Of a DNA stretch of 64,000 nt, positions 1 through 8,364 are shown piece by piece. The notes beneath the pieces are model-generated. The model was not told the origin of the DNA. It did not search any database and saw only the letters and a list, made by a program, of their open reading frames with translations. Position 1 is the stretch's first letter; every line of letters begins with the position of its first letter. The DNA comes from XN24 sp964462675 (GTDB taxonomy: Bacteria; Pseudomonadota; Gammaproteobacteria; Steroidobacterales; XN24), in contig CAYWYS010000007.1 of NCBI GenBank assembly GCA_964462675.1, positions 38,364 through 102,363 of the forward strand. The letters are read 5' to 3'. The translations under genes were made by a program, and so were the position numbers.

Positions 1-1
1 C

Positions 2-511
2 GTCTGCTCACCCGCGGCTGCGCAGTCGCGCTGGGTCAACGAAGAGATCCTGAACTTCAAGCGCCTGGGTCGCGAGCACCGCATCTTCTGCCTGATCGTG
101 TCCGGCGAGCCATCTGCCTCGGCACGGCCCGATACCACGGAACAGGAGTGCTTCCCGAGCGCGCTCATCCAACGCATGGGCCCCGACGGCCAACTGACCG
201 AGGCGCGTTTCGAGCCGATCGCTGCGGACGTCCGCCCAGGGAAGGACAGGCGCAGCGTCGTCACCGCCGCGCAATGCTGCAACCTGGCCTTCGTGCTGTA
301 CCGGCAGGGCAAGCATGAGGCTGCCATGGAAATGCTGCGTGACGTGCTCGAGATGCGGCGCCGTGCCCTGGGCTCGGACCACCCCGACGTCGCGGCGGCC
401 GGCACCAGCCTTGCCTACTGGCTGCCCGACGCGAACCGCTATGACGAGGCCGCTGCCCTGGTGGAGGAGGGCCTGGCCATCCGTGAGCGGCCGAGGCGCG
501 CCGCATCTTGA
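2..511 (+). CDS. TIR-domain/TPR protein, 5' partial and 3' disrupted
   Basis: The frame is open from the left edge, so the start lies outside the window. The first ~50 residues look like the end of a bacterial TIR domain: CSPAAAQSRWVNEEI holds the conserved Ser-x-x-W-x-x-E helix in which the Glu is the usual NADase catalytic residue, followed by a hydrophobic strand (IFCLIVSGEP). After a linker (EPIAADVRPGKD) come tetratricopeptide repeats (EAMEMLRDVLEMRRRALGSD). TIR-TPR proteins are often immune sensors or NAD-degrading effectors. The frame stops in the middle of a repeat array, and matching TPR sequence resumes in another frame just downstream, so the gene is probably broken. Confidence 0.6.
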   Translation, partial: VCSPAAAQSRWVNEEILNFKRLGREHRIFCLIVSGEPSASARPDTTEQECFPSALIQRMGPDGQLTEARFEPIAADVRPGKDRRSVVTAAQCCNLAFVLYRQGKHEAAMEMLRDVLEMRRRALGSDHPDVAAAGTSLAYWLPDANRYDEAAALVEEGLAIRERPRRAAS

Positions 512-738
512 AACTGAGCCTGCCGGACGGCCACTGGCAGGTAGCCGCGGCGCTCAGTACCGAGGGCGCTGCGCTCGCAAAGCTCGGTGACTTCGCCAAC
601 GCCGAGTCGCTGCTGATTGCGAGCCTGCCCGGTCTCGAGAACTCGCCGATCCCGGGACTGCCGACGGTCGGCCGCCAGCGGCTGCGTGAGCTCTACCTCG
701 CGTGGGATCGGCCGGCGGACGCCGACCGGTACCGCTAG
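487..738 (+). pseudogene. C-terminal TPR fragment of the disrupted TIR/TPR gene
   Basis: A second frame carries the normal end of a TPR protein: a repeat around LSLPDGHWQVAAALSTEGAA, an EAE-type helix (FANAESLLIASLPGLE), and the usual closing helix ending RELYLAWDRPADADRYR. It begins after a stop at about 484 and overlaps the end of the upstream TIR/TPR frame. Compared with typical arrays, one repeat is missing at the junction, so a deletion with frameshift is more likely than a separate small gene. The only possible start is a TTG at 508. Confidence 0.55.
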
Positions 739-791
739 CTGGAGATCGAACTCGAGCCGGGGCGGGTCCCAAGGGGGCGGCGCCCTTAAAA

Positions 792-819
792 TTGACGTGT
801 CAGGACATGTCCTGATAGC
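792..819 (+). promoter_or_regulatory. Promoter with palindromic operator of the RHH-Doc toxin-antitoxin pair
   Basis: A -35-like TTGACG (792-797) and a -10-like GATAGC (814-819) are 16 bp apart. The spacer is filled by a perfect 16-bp palindrome, TCAGGACATGTCCTGA (800-815). The antitoxin start codon is at 828. The layout fits autoregulation by the antitoxin or the toxin-antitoxin complex; binding is inferred. Confidence 0.65.
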
Positions 820-827
820 CTTTCGGC

Positions 828-1040
828 ATGGCCAAGATCAAGATCAGCTCCAAGGTCGAGCAGCGTGAGTGGGAGGCGCTGCAGGCCATCGCGCAGGAGT
901 CGCAGCAGAGTATCGCCGGGCTGTTGTCCGAAGCGGTGGCCGATTACGTGCGCAAGCGCCGACTTCGGCCGGTGGTGTTGTCACACCTCGAGGGCTCCAT
1001 GAGGGAAAACGAGGAGCTGGGGCAGCGCCTTGCCCGTTAG
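828..1040 (+). CDS. Ribbon-helix-helix-like antitoxin of a Doc-type pair
   Basis: A 70-residue basic protein (MAKIKISSKVEQREWEALQA...) with a short N-terminal strand followed by two helices, as in ribbon-helix-helix/CopG antitoxins. The C-terminal part (LSHLEGSMRENEELGQRLAR) would be the toxin-binding tail. The ATG follows a promoter whose spacer is a perfect palindrome, a natural site for autoregulation. Its last codons overlap the TTG start of the Doc-like toxin by 11 bases, the usual translational coupling in such pairs. The family is assigned from size, context and fold pattern, not from a diagnostic motif. Confidence 0.7.
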   Translation: MAKIKISSKVEQREWEALQAIAQESQQSIAGLLSEAVADYVRKRRLRPVVLSHLEGSMRENEELGQRLAR

Positions 1041-1419
1041 CGCCGTCCAGTTCCTTTCCCTGGACGAGGCGGTTGCGATTCATGAGCGGGTGATCGAGCG
1101 CTTTGGCGGTACGCCGGGCATCCGGGATATGGGCCTGCTGGAGAGCGCGTTGTACCGCCCCCGCACCGGTTACTACGCCGACCTCGCACAGATGGCGGCG
1201 GCACTGTTCGAGTCGCTGATCAACCACCACGCCTTCGTGGTCGGCAACAAGCGCGCGGCATTCTTCAGCTGCGATGTATTCCTGCGGCTCAATGGCTGGC
1301 GGCTGGTGATTGATGCCGGCGCCGCATACGCGTTCATTGTGGGTTCACTCGAGCAAGGAACGCTGGATTACGATCACGCCCTCGCCTGGATCGAGCAACA
1401 CGTGGAAACGCTCTCCTAG
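1030..1419 (+). CDS. doc: Doc/Fic-family death-on-curing toxin
   Basis: A 129-residue protein of Doc size. It begins with the family's typical FLSLDEAVAIHERVIERFGG and contains the Fic loop HAFVVGNKRAAF (residues 67-78). Doc proteins phosphorylate EF-Tu; other Fic proteins AMPylate their targets. The loop keeps the catalytic His and the Asn-Lys-Arg anion cradle, but the position that is usually Asp/Asn/Glu just before GNKR is Val71, which could weaken metal binding. The TTG start at 1030 gives an 11-base overlap with the antitoxin and the standard N-terminus. The next gene starts only 9 bases downstream but is unrelated. Confidence 0.85.
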   Translation: MPVSAVQFLSLDEAVAIHERVIERFGGTPGIRDMGLLESALYRPRTGYYADLAQMAAALFESLINHHAFVVGNKRAAFFSCDVFLRLNGWRLVIDAGAAYAFIVGSLEQGTLDYDHALAWIEQHVETLS

Positions 1420-1427
1420 GCTTCGCC

Positions 1428-2324
1428 ATGCAGCTCAGCAACGAACGGCGCGCGATGCTTTTTGCACTCGGTGCGGTGCTGCTCTGGTCCACCGTCGCCA
1501 CCGCGTTCAAGCTCTCGCTCCAGCACCTGGCGCCGGTGCAGCTGCTCGCCTGGGCGAGCCTGGTCTCGCTGCTCACGCTCGGCCTGCTGCTCGTCGCGAC
1601 CGGGCGGCTCGCCGAGGTGCTGCGCGGCAGCCGGCGCGACTACCTGCGCTCACTCGCGCTCGGCCTGCTCAACCCGCTGGCCTACTACCTCGTGTTGTTC
1701 GAGGCCTACGCGCGCCTGCCGGCACAGGAGGCGCAGCCCTTGAATTACACCTGGGCGTTCACGCTGGCGATCCTGGCCGTGCCGTTGCTCGGCCATCGCC
1801 TGGCGCGCGCGGACGTGATCGGCGGCCTGATCGCCTATGCCGGCGTCTGGGTGATCGCGACACGCGGCGAGGTCTTCGCCCTCGAGTTCGCCAACCCGGC
1901 CGGCGTCGCCCTGGCGCTCGGCAGCACCGTGCTGTGGGCGCTCTACTGGATCTACAGCACGCGCGACCAGCGCGATCCCCTGGTCGCGCTGTTCTGCAAC
2001 TTCGCGCTGGGGCTGCCCTTTGTGCTGCTGGCCTGCGCGCTGACCGCCGGCCTGTCCGTGCCCGGCTGGCAGGGCCTCGCGGGTGCAGCGTGGGTGGGCG
2101 TGTTCGAGATGGGGCTCGCGTTCGCGCTCTGGCTCAGCGCGCTGCGGCTCACCAAGAGCGCCTCGCGCATCAGCAACCTGGTGTTCCTGTCGCCGTTCCT
2201 GTCGCTGTTTTTCATCCGCACGTTCGTCGGCGAGACGATCCTGCCGTCTACCTGGGTGGGGCTCGGCTTCATCGTCGCGGGGCTGGCGGTCCAGCAGGGG
2301 TTCCGGCCTCGTCAACCGCGCTAA
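1428..2324 (+). CDS. EamA-family drug/metabolite transporter
   Basis: A 298-residue polytopic protein with about ten hydrophobic helices in two EamA halves. The first opens with LFALGAVLLWSTVATAFKLS, the second with ALALGSTVLWALYWIYST and ends in VGLGFIVAGLAVQQ. These are the signature starts of the DMT superfamily (RhaT/YdcZ-type inner-membrane exporters of metabolites or amino acids). The substrate cannot be read from the sequence. It follows the doc gene after 8 bases and may be cotranscribed, without an obvious functional link. Length is normal for the family. Confidence 0.85.
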   Translation: MQLSNERRAMLFALGAVLLWSTVATAFKLSLQHLAPVQLLAWASLVSLLTLGLLLVATGRLAEVLRGSRRDYLRSLALGLLNPLAYYLVLFEAYARLPAQEAQPLNYTWAFTLAILAVPLLGHRLARADVIGGLIAYAGVWVIATRGEVFALEFANPAGVALALGSTVLWALYWIYSTRDQRDPLVALFCNFALGLPFVLLACALTAGLSVPGWQGLAGAAWVGVFEMGLAFALWLSALRLTKSASRISNLVFLSPFLSLFFIRTFVGETILPSTWVGLGFIVAGLAVQQGFRPRQPR

Positions 2325-2476
2325 GGGTTCTTGATCGTCTCGCCGTATTACGAGCCATGCGCGATGTGGGACATTCAGTCAGGCCCACGAGCTGGTACAT
2401 CGGTGCCAGCAGGTAGCCGACGTCATACATGAAGAGGCTGTCGCCCGAGCCAGCTCGTGCAGGTATCCTTGGGCGC

Positions 2477-3523
2477 ATGCCTTCCACGCCCGAACGGCCG
2501 GCGAGGTTCCAACGCGAGTATCGCTGGGCAGAATGCGATGACGAGGCACTGTTGTGCCTTCGTTTCAAGAACCTCGGACTGACGCTCGAGGGCAGCCCGG
2601 TGTGGCTCGACGTCGAGCAGCTGTACGAAGAGCTCGAACGCCGCGGCTTGCGATTCAGGCCGCACGTGTGGCTCTCGACCGAGTGGTTTTCGCCCGACGG
2701 CGTCCCCGGCTTCGCAATTCCCTTCTACCTCGCCCACCCGCGCTTGCGCCGGCTCGAGCGGCGCATGATGGGAGAAGTCGAAGGTGGCGCCCGGAAATGG
2801 CGCATGCGCATCCTGCGCCACGAAACCGGTCATGCCATTGACACGGCCTACGGGCTCAGGCGGCGTGCCGATTTTCAGCGCGTATTCGGCCGCGCCTCCG
2901 CGCCCTATCCCGACAACTATTCTCCGCGCCCCAGCAGCGACCGTCACGTGCTGCATCTCGGCCACTGGTATGCGCAGAGCCATCCGGTCGAAGACTTCGC
3001 GGAGACCTTTGCCGTGTGGATGCAGCCGAAGGCGCGCTGGCGGCATGACTACGCCGGCTGGCCGGCGATCAGGAAGCTCGAATTTGTCGATGCCCTGATG
3101 GGCGAGATCGCGACCAGCAGGCCGCAGCGCCGCAGCCGGGCGGTGATCGAGCCCTTGCGACAGGTCGACGAAACACTGGCAGAGCACTACCGGCTGAAGC
3201 GGCAGCGCTACGGCGGTGAGGACCGTCGCTACGATCGCTGGATGGCGCGGATCTTCGAGCCGCGCGCAAAGCGGCCGCGCGGGACGGCTGCCAGCAGCTT
3301 CGTCCGCGAGATCGAGCCGCAGCTGCGGCGACTGCTGGAGCGGCGCGCCCGCCTGCATCCCTATTATCTCGATCACGTCATCAGCCTCGTCAGGCGTCGT
3401 GCGCATCAGCTCGATCTCGTGCTGTGCAGTTCCCGTCGCGAGGCCAAGCGACCGGTCGTGCGCCTGCACGAGCGGATCGTGCTGGACATCCTGCGACGCA
3501 ATCGGGAGAACTACGCGTTGTGA
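2477..3523 (+). CDS. Putative zinc-binding metallopeptidase
   Basis: A soluble protein of about 348 residues with a HETGHAID motif (residues ~115-122), the HExxH zinc site of a gluzincin-like metallopeptidase. Downstream EDFAETFAVWM (~171-181) probably supplies the third, acidic ligand. There is no signal peptide, so it should act in the cytoplasm. The C-terminal third is Arg-rich and helical. An upstream in-frame ATG at 2429 is possible but adds 16 low-complexity residues. The stop overlaps the GTG start of the following ATP-grasp gene by 4 bases, so the two are translationally coupled and probably act together. Substrate unknown. Confidence 0.7.
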   Translation: MPSTPERPARFQREYRWAECDDEALLCLRFKNLGLTLEGSPVWLDVEQLYEELERRGLRFRPHVWLSTEWFSPDGVPGFAIPFYLAHPRLRRLERRMMGEVEGGARKWRMRILRHETGHAIDTAYGLRRRADFQRVFGRASAPYPDNYSPRPSSDRHVLHLGHWYAQSHPVEDFAETFAVWMQPKARWRHDYAGWPAIRKLEFVDALMGEIATSRPQRRSRAVIEPLRQVDETLAEHYRLKRQRYGGEDRRYDRWMARIFEPRAKRPRGTAASSFVREIEPQLRRLLERRARLHPYYLDHVISLVRRRAHQLDLVLCSSRREAKRPVVRLHERIVLDILRRNRENYAL

Positions 3524-4557
3524 AACGCTATCGCATACTGCTCCTGGTGCATGAGCAACTCGTCCCGCCAGAGGACATCGAGGGCCTCAGCGAGAAGGAA
3601 ATAGACGTCTTCAGGAGCGAGTACAACGTTTACTCGACCCTGTACAACCTCGGCTACGAAGTCCGCGTCGTCGGTATTTCAGACCAGTTGTCCGAGCTGA
3701 GCGAAACGGTCAAGACGTGGCAGCCGCACGTCGTGTTCAATCTGCTCCAGGAGTTTTCCGGCCTCACTTCCTATGAGCATCATGTTGTCGCCTACCTGGA
3801 GATGATTCGGCAGCAATACACTGGCTGCAACCCGCGCGGGCTGATGCTGTCGCGGGACAAGGTACTGGCCAAGCAGCTGCTCGCCTGGCATCGGATCGCG
3901 ACGCCGGCCTTTCACCTGTTTCCTTTCGGCGTCCGATTCATGGAACCGAGAAAGGGCAAGCTGAAGTTCCCGCTGTTCGTGAAATCGGCAACGGAAGACG
4001 CGTCGGTGGGAATTGCGCAGGCGTCCATCGTCGAGGACATGCGCCAGCTGCGCGAGCGCGTGGAATTCATTCACGACCGTGTACAGAGCGATGCGCTGGT
4101 AGAGGAATACATCGACGGGCGCGAACTCTACATTGGCGTGCTGGGCAACAAGCGACTGACGACGCTGCCGACCTGGGAGATCGACTTCGGCACGCTGGCA
4201 GAGAAGCGCAGCGGCATCGCCACGAGCAGAGTCAAATGGGATCGCGCCTACCAGGCCAAGCACGGCATCACGACAGGGCCTGCCAAGGGCCTATCGAAGG
4301 CGGAGGCCGACACGCTGGCACGTCTCGCCAGGCGCATCTACCGGGCGCTGCACATGAGCGGCTTCGCCCGCCTTGACCTGCGCATGCGACAGGATGGCAA
4401 GGTCTTCCTGCTCGAGGCCAACGCCAATCCGGACCTGACCCGCGGCGAGGACCTGGCGGAGTCGGCCGAGACGGCCGGGATCAACTACGACAAGCTGATC
4501 TCGCGGATCGTCAACCTGGGCATGTCGTACATGCCGGAGTGGCGGATGTACGAATGA
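3520..4557 (+). CDS. ATP-grasp ligase, D-Ala-D-Ala ligase-like
   Basis: A 345-residue protein with an ATP-grasp layout: N-terminal Rossmann-like domain (YRILLLVHEQLV), a central Lys-containing strand (FPLFVKSATEDASVGI), the EEYIDGRELYIGVLG segment, and a C-terminal metal-binding stretch GFARLDLRMRQDGKVFLLEANANPDL with the Asp/Glu/Asn ligands. Such enzymes form carboxylate-amine bonds through acyl-phosphates. GTG at 3520 overlaps the upstream metallopeptidase stop (GTGA) and gives the natural start MKRYRILLLV; longer frames upstream are Arg-rich read-through. The pairing with a peptidase suggests making and trimming of a peptide or peptide-tagged molecule. The true substrate is unknown. Confidence 0.75.
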   Translation: MKRYRILLLVHEQLVPPEDIEGLSEKEIDVFRSEYNVYSTLYNLGYEVRVVGISDQLSELSETVKTWQPHVVFNLLQEFSGLTSYEHHVVAYLEMIRQQYTGCNPRGLMLSRDKVLAKQLLAWHRIATPAFHLFPFGVRFMEPRKGKLKFPLFVKSATEDASVGIAQASIVEDMRQLRERVEFIHDRVQSDALVEEYIDGRELYIGVLGNKRLTTLPTWEIDFGTLAEKRSGIATSRVKWDRAYQAKHGITTGPAKGLSKAEADTLARLARRIYRALHMSGFARLDLRMRQDGKVFLLEANANPDLTRGEDLAESAETAGINYDKLISRIVNLGMSYMPEWRMYE

Positions 4558-4668
4558 GGTGATGATCGAGCATGTGATAGCGCGGAACCGGACGGCCGGT
4601 GTCTCCGTCTGTGCGCGGCTAGCCAACTGCGCTACGCTAGCTGCTTGACGGCAGTCAGGAAGTCAGTG

Positions 4669-6444
4669 ATGTCCCTGCTCAGGGAGCTAAAGCGCCGCAA
4701 CGTTTTCCGCGTGGGTATTGCCTATGTGGTCGTCGGCTGGGTCGTCATGCAGGTGGGCGAAGTCATGGCCACGGCCTTGCAACTGCCGGGCTGGGTGCTC
4801 TCTACCCTGGCCTTTTTCCTGATTCTCGGCTTTCCCCTGGTGTTGATTTTTGCGTGGGCATTCGAACTTACACCCGAAGGAATCAAGCGCGAGACGAATG
4901 TTGAGCCGGGCCAATCAACCACCACCGCGACGGGCCGCAAGCTCGATTTTGTCATTATCGGTGTGCTGCTGATTGCCGTTGGATTCCTGCTCTATGATCG
5001 TGCCGACAAACCGGACGTGGATGCGGGTCATAGCACAAGTGAGCAAGTCGGGAATGAACTGTCCGATGCCGGCCCGTCCTCTTCGCCTGTGCCCACTGAC
5101 GGGCGCAAAGCCATCGCCGTGCTGCCCTTCCAGAATCTCAGCGCCGACGAGGAGAATGCTTACTTCGCTGCCGGGGTGCACGAAGACATCCTGACCTACC
5201 TGTCGCGCATTGCGGAGCTGCGGGTCAATTCCCGCACCTCGGTGCAACAGTACGCCGGCACCAGGTTCAATTTGCGGGAGGTGGCCGCGTCCCTGGGCGC
5301 CGCCTATGTCGTGGAAGGCAGCGTGCGTCGCGCCGGCAATCGTGTGCGGGTTACCGCGCAGCTGATTGACGCGACCACCGATGAGCACATCTGGGCAGAA
5401 AACTATGATCGCGAACTGACCGATATATTTGCCATCCAGACGGCGGTGGCCCAGGAGATTGTCAGCGCATTGAAGGCGACGCTGTCACCCCAGGAGAAGG
5501 CCTTGATCTCAGGCCGCCCGACCAACAGCATCGAGGCCTATGACCTGTTTCTCAAGGCACGCGGACAGATGCAGGGGATCTCCGAGGCCGGACTGAAAGC
5601 GAGCGATGCGGCTGAGCTGCTGGAAGCAGCGGTTGCGCTGGACCCCGACTATGCCCAGGCGTGGGCGCTGCTGGCGCTGGCCCATGGCGAAGTGTATTGG
5701 TTCCTTGAAGACCGCACACCCGCGCGCCTGGAAAAGATGAAACTGGCCGTGGACCACGCTTTCGAAATCAACCCCAAGCTGCCCGAAGCCGTGCTGGCCA
5801 AGGCGGCTTATTACTATCGCGGTTTCTACGACTACGCCAGGGCGCTGGATCTGTTGCAGCAGGCAGAGCAGCTCATCCCCAATGATCCATTCGTGCATTT
5901 CGGCCTGGGCCTGACCCTGCGCAGGCTGGGCGAGTACCAAAGGTCTGTGGACAGTTTTCTGAATGCGGTAGAACTTGACCCGGCGTACAGCGAGGCCTGG
6001 GCGGAAGCTGTCAATACCGCCGTCAACTCCGGCCAGGTGCAACGCGCGCTGGACATAGCGGCGATGGTACCGCCGCAATTTCAGGAGATCCCTCGCCTGA
6101 AAGCCGAAGTTGCAGCCTTGTACCTCAATCATTTCGGTAATGTCACCAAGGCAAAAGAACTGCTGGCCTCTGTGCCCCCAAGCAAAAACCACTATTACCT
6201 TGCTATGCAGTACCAGGTCGCCCTGGTTGAGCGCGATTACGAAGCTGCCGCGCAACGGGTGCTGGCCACTGAGTTGCTTGAAGCCGTAGGCGTCGGCTGG
6301 GGTCATGCCTTGGCCGCACAGTGGCTGCGCAAGGCAGGGCTTAGTGAAAGGGCGGGAGAAATGACCCGGGAGGCTTTGCGCCTGACCGCGCAGGAAGTCA
6401 GCAAGCCCTATGCGGAGACCTATGCGTGGCCGCACCTGGCCTAA
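4669..6444 (+). CDS. Membrane-anchored TolB-like/TPR protein, cut by an in-frame stop
   Basis: Begins MSLLRELKRRNVFRVGIAYVVVGW, the standard start of a family with two N-terminal membrane helices (~residues 16-60), a third helix (~95-112), then a FlgO/TolB-like domain (KAIAVLPFQNLSADEENAYFA ... AAYVVEGSVRRAGNRVRVTAQ) and TPR repeats. These occur as free proteins or as C-terminal parts of CadC-like regulators and adenylate cyclases; no cyclase or DNA-binding domain is present here. TAA at 6442-6444 ends the frame, but the same frame continues to 6726 with the family's usual C-terminus, so the protein is shortened by about 94 residues. ATG 4669 fits better than the upstream TTG 4645. Confidence 0.75.
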   Translation: MSLLRELKRRNVFRVGIAYVVVGWVVMQVGEVMATALQLPGWVLSTLAFFLILGFPLVLIFAWAFELTPEGIKRETNVEPGQSTTTATGRKLDFVIIGVLLIAVGFLLYDRADKPDVDAGHSTSEQVGNELSDAGPSSSPVPTDGRKAIAVLPFQNLSADEENAYFAAGVHEDILTYLSRIAELRVNSRTSVQQYAGTRFNLREVAASLGAAYVVEGSVRRAGNRVRVTAQLIDATTDEHIWAENYDRELTDIFAIQTAVAQEIVSALKATLSPQEKALISGRPTNSIEAYDLFLKARGQMQGISEAGLKASDAAELLEAAVALDPDYAQAWALLALAHGEVYWFLEDRTPARLEKMKLAVDHAFEINPKLPEAVLAKAAYYYRGFYDYARALDLLQQAEQLIPNDPFVHFGLGLTLRRLGEYQRSVDSFLNAVELDPAYSEAWAEAVNTAVNSGQVQRALDIAAMVPPQFQEIPRLKAEVAALYLNHFGNVTKAKELLASVPPSKNHYYLAMQYQVALVERDYEAAAQRVLATELLEAVGVGWGHALAAQWLRKAGLSERAGEMTREALRLTAQEVSKPYAETYAWPHLA

Positions 6445-6726
6445 GCCGAAGCATTGGCCGCGGCCGGCCGGTTCGATGAAGCCGTCGCCAGTTGCGCGAG
6501 GACCATTGAGGTCCTGAGCGTTGAAATGGATAAGGTACATGGCGCGGACTTCCGCCTGCTCTGCGCCAGGATCAAAGGCCTGGCTGGCCAGACCGATGCC
6601 GCGCTGGACGATATTGAGCATGCCCTGGCGCTGGGTTGGGGAGTATCGCCCTGGCTGCTGAAACTGGATCCGTCCTGGGATTTTCTGCGCGGCAATCCGC
6701 GCTTCGATGCCATGGCCACGCCGTGA
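6445..6726 (+). pseudogene. Read-through 3' end of the TolB-like/TPR gene
   Basis: Directly after the TAA, the same frame encodes AEALAAAGRFDEAVASCART, another TPR helix pair, and the closing motif DPSWDFLRGNPRFDAM typical of full-length relatives, ending at a TGA. Conservation of the frame shows a recent nonsense change, perhaps CAA to TAA. It has no convincing start of its own. Confidence 0.7.
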
Positions 6727-7012
6727 ACTCCGGCCCTGAAGTGGTCGCCACGATACTCATTGCAGCATTTTTTGAAGTTACAGGCGCGGACTCAGCTGTC
6801 ACAGAATTATGATTCCAGCTTCCAGGCGCCTGGTTTCAACACGGATCGCTGCGATCCTTCGCTGCGCGCATTGGTGTTGGCCGAGAGATGATCGGGCCGA
6901 CGCGGGCCAGGGTTTGATGGACGGCGCCTTCGTGTACTCGATGGCTTCCGCGATCACGATGATGTTCGTGTACCTTACGGGTGATTGAATGGAACACAAG
7001 GGAGTTCACAGC

Positions 7013-7408
7013 ATGAACGATCATCCCATCGCCCGGTGGCACAAGCTCCTCGAGCAGCGTGACCCGAAGGGACTCGAAGAATTGCTCGCCGAGGATGCGG
7101 TGTTCCTGTCGCCGATCGTGCACAAGCCCCAGCAGGGCAAGTTGCTCACCATCGGCTACCTGGCGGCAGCGCTCCAGCTGCTGGGCAACGACAGCTTCCG
7201 CTACGTCCGGGAAATTATCGGCCCAAGTGATGCCATGCTGGAGTTTGAGACCTCGATCGATGGCACTCTCGTCAACGGCGTGGACATCATCAAGTGGAAC
7301 GAGGCCGGGAAAGTCGTGGAGTTCAAGGTGATGCTCCGACCGCTCAAGGCCATCAACCTGGTGCATGAACGCATGGCGGCCATGCTGGAGGCGCTACGAG
7401 CACAGTAG
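7013..7408 (+). CDS. SnoaL/NTF2-like small protein
   Basis: A 131-residue protein with the cone-shaped alpha+beta pattern of the NTF2/SnoaL superfamily: N-terminal helices (ARWHKLLEQRDPKGLEELLA), EDAVFLSPIVHKP, then curved strands (AMLEFETSIDGTLVNGVDIIKWNEAGKVVEFKVMLRPL). Members act as small isomerases, hydrolases or ligand binders; no catalytic residue can be assigned. ATG at 7013 is preceded by AAGGGAG at good spacing, so it is preferred to the ATG at 6989. The roughly 290 bases before it show no gene I can support. Confidence 0.75.
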   Translation: MNDHPIARWHKLLEQRDPKGLEELLAEDAVFLSPIVHKPQQGKLLTIGYLAAALQLLGNDSFRYVREIIGPSDAMLEFETSIDGTLVNGVDIIKWNEAGKVVEFKVMLRPLKAINLVHERMAAMLEALRAQ

Positions 7409-7453
7409 CGACGCCATTGCGTCCTGATCGGCGGCGTCGCTGTCTTGCCGTCG

Positions 7454-7708
7454 CTATTCTGCCTCCCGGCGACCGTCCAGCACCCACTCCCGCATGAGCC
7501 GCTTGATCTGTGACTGGTAAGGCACGCCGGCCAGCTCCGCCCGCTGGCGGAACGCCTCGAGCAGGTCCTCGGGCACTTTCAGGCTGATCAGCTTCGAGCG
7601 CGACGGGTGCTGTGCATGGAGCCTGCGGAAGTCCTCGAGAAAGCGGATCACCTGGTCGGCCGTCATCCCGCGGCACCGCGCCAGGTACTGGTCCGTGAAG
7701 TACTGCAC
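7454..7708 (-). CDS. CopG-like DNA-binding partner of a nucleotidyltransferase
   Basis: An 84-residue protein whose C-terminal half (SRSKLISLKVPEDLLEAFRQRAELAGVPYQSQIKRLMREWV) is a typical CopG/BrnA-like ribbon-helix-helix: basic strand, helix, turn, helix. The GTG start lies 5 bases after the stop of the nucleotidyltransferase gene, so the two form one minus-strand unit. By analogy with two-gene toxin-antitoxin modules it would be the repressor or antitoxin partner. Confidence 0.7.
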   Translation of the reverse strand: MQYFTDQYLARCRGMTADQVIRFLEDFRRLHAQHPSRSKLISLKVPEDLLEAFRQRAELAGVPYQSQIKRLMREWVLDGRREAE

Positions 7709-7713
7709 AGGCC

Positions 7714-8178
7714 TCAACGCAGCTTCTCCAGCGCCTCGATATCGGCCAGGTCCTGCGGCCGGCCGCTGGCCTTCTTCATCGCGATGAGGTCCTTGCGGCT
7801 GAGCACCTGGACCGGTCCGTCCAGTGTCTCCATCCGGACCCTCCGCTTGCCCTTGAGGTCCTCGCTGATGACGATGTCGACCTGCTCGCTGAGGTCTCGC
7901 GGGTTGTAGAAATTCCAGGCGATGAGGTTGCGATTCCGGATGTACTCGTCCCGGAACCGGAAAACTTCGCCAGCCGTCACCGGCAATCGCGACACCAGGC
8001 CGATACTGCCCAGTGCGGCTTCGGCAGCCTCGAGATCGCGCAGGCCCCAGCGCAGCACGAAATCGATGTCCACTGTGCCGCGAACCGCGCCGTGCAGGGC
8101 GACGGCATAACCACCGACCAGCGCGTAGTGAACGCCGGCGGCCTCGAGCGCATGGCTGACCCGGGAGAGGAAACTCAT
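7714..8178 (-). CDS. MNT-type nucleotidyltransferase
   Basis: A 154-residue protein starting MSFLSRVSHALEAAGVHYALVGG. It has the minimal nucleotidyltransferase signature: GGYAVALHG, then GTVDIDFVL, in which the D-x-D pair binds metal. The C-terminal part (VQVLSRKDLIAMKKASGRPQDLADIEAL) matches the conserved end of this group. Relatives are antitoxins or effectors that transfer nucleotides to partner proteins or tRNA. It is first in a two-gene operon with a CopG-like gene. ATG 8178 lies close downstream of a good promoter; the longer frame to 8262 has no coding character. Confidence 0.8.
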   Translation of the reverse strand: MSFLSRVSHALEAAGVHYALVGGYAVALHGAVRGTVDIDFVLRWGLRDLEAAEAALGSIGLVSRLPVTAGEVFRFRDEYIRNRNLIAWNFYNPRDLSEQVDIVISEDLKGKRRVRMETLDGPVQVLSRKDLIAMKKASGRPQDLADIEALEKLR

Positions 8179-8180
8179 GG

Positions 8181-8204
8181 AGTGAGTATATTCCGGTATA
8201 TACC
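8181..8204 (-). promoter_or_regulatory. Promoter of the nucleotidyltransferase/CopG operon with 10-bp palindrome
   Basis: Read on the minus strand there is a perfect -10 box TATACT about 10 bases before the ATG, preceded by the palindrome GGTATATACC (8195-8204). The very short leader and overlapping palindrome fit autorepression by the CopG-like product. Confidence 0.5.
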
Positions 8205-8364
8205 AGTAAGGAAGGCCAGGCTGCCTCGGCCACTGGCCCTGGCGTCTCCGGCCAGCGACCATTCCGCCCCGGCGACGGGAGTAGCCGTCGAAGCTTTCGC
8301 CACATTAGGATGCAGCCGTCCATGCCTGGGGTTTGAGTTGGCGCGCATAGTTGGAGGTCATGCC

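Noticed and set aside
6917..6988. Short hydrophobic frame MDGAFVYSMASAITMMFVYL
   Set aside because: Too short, no ribosome site and no context.
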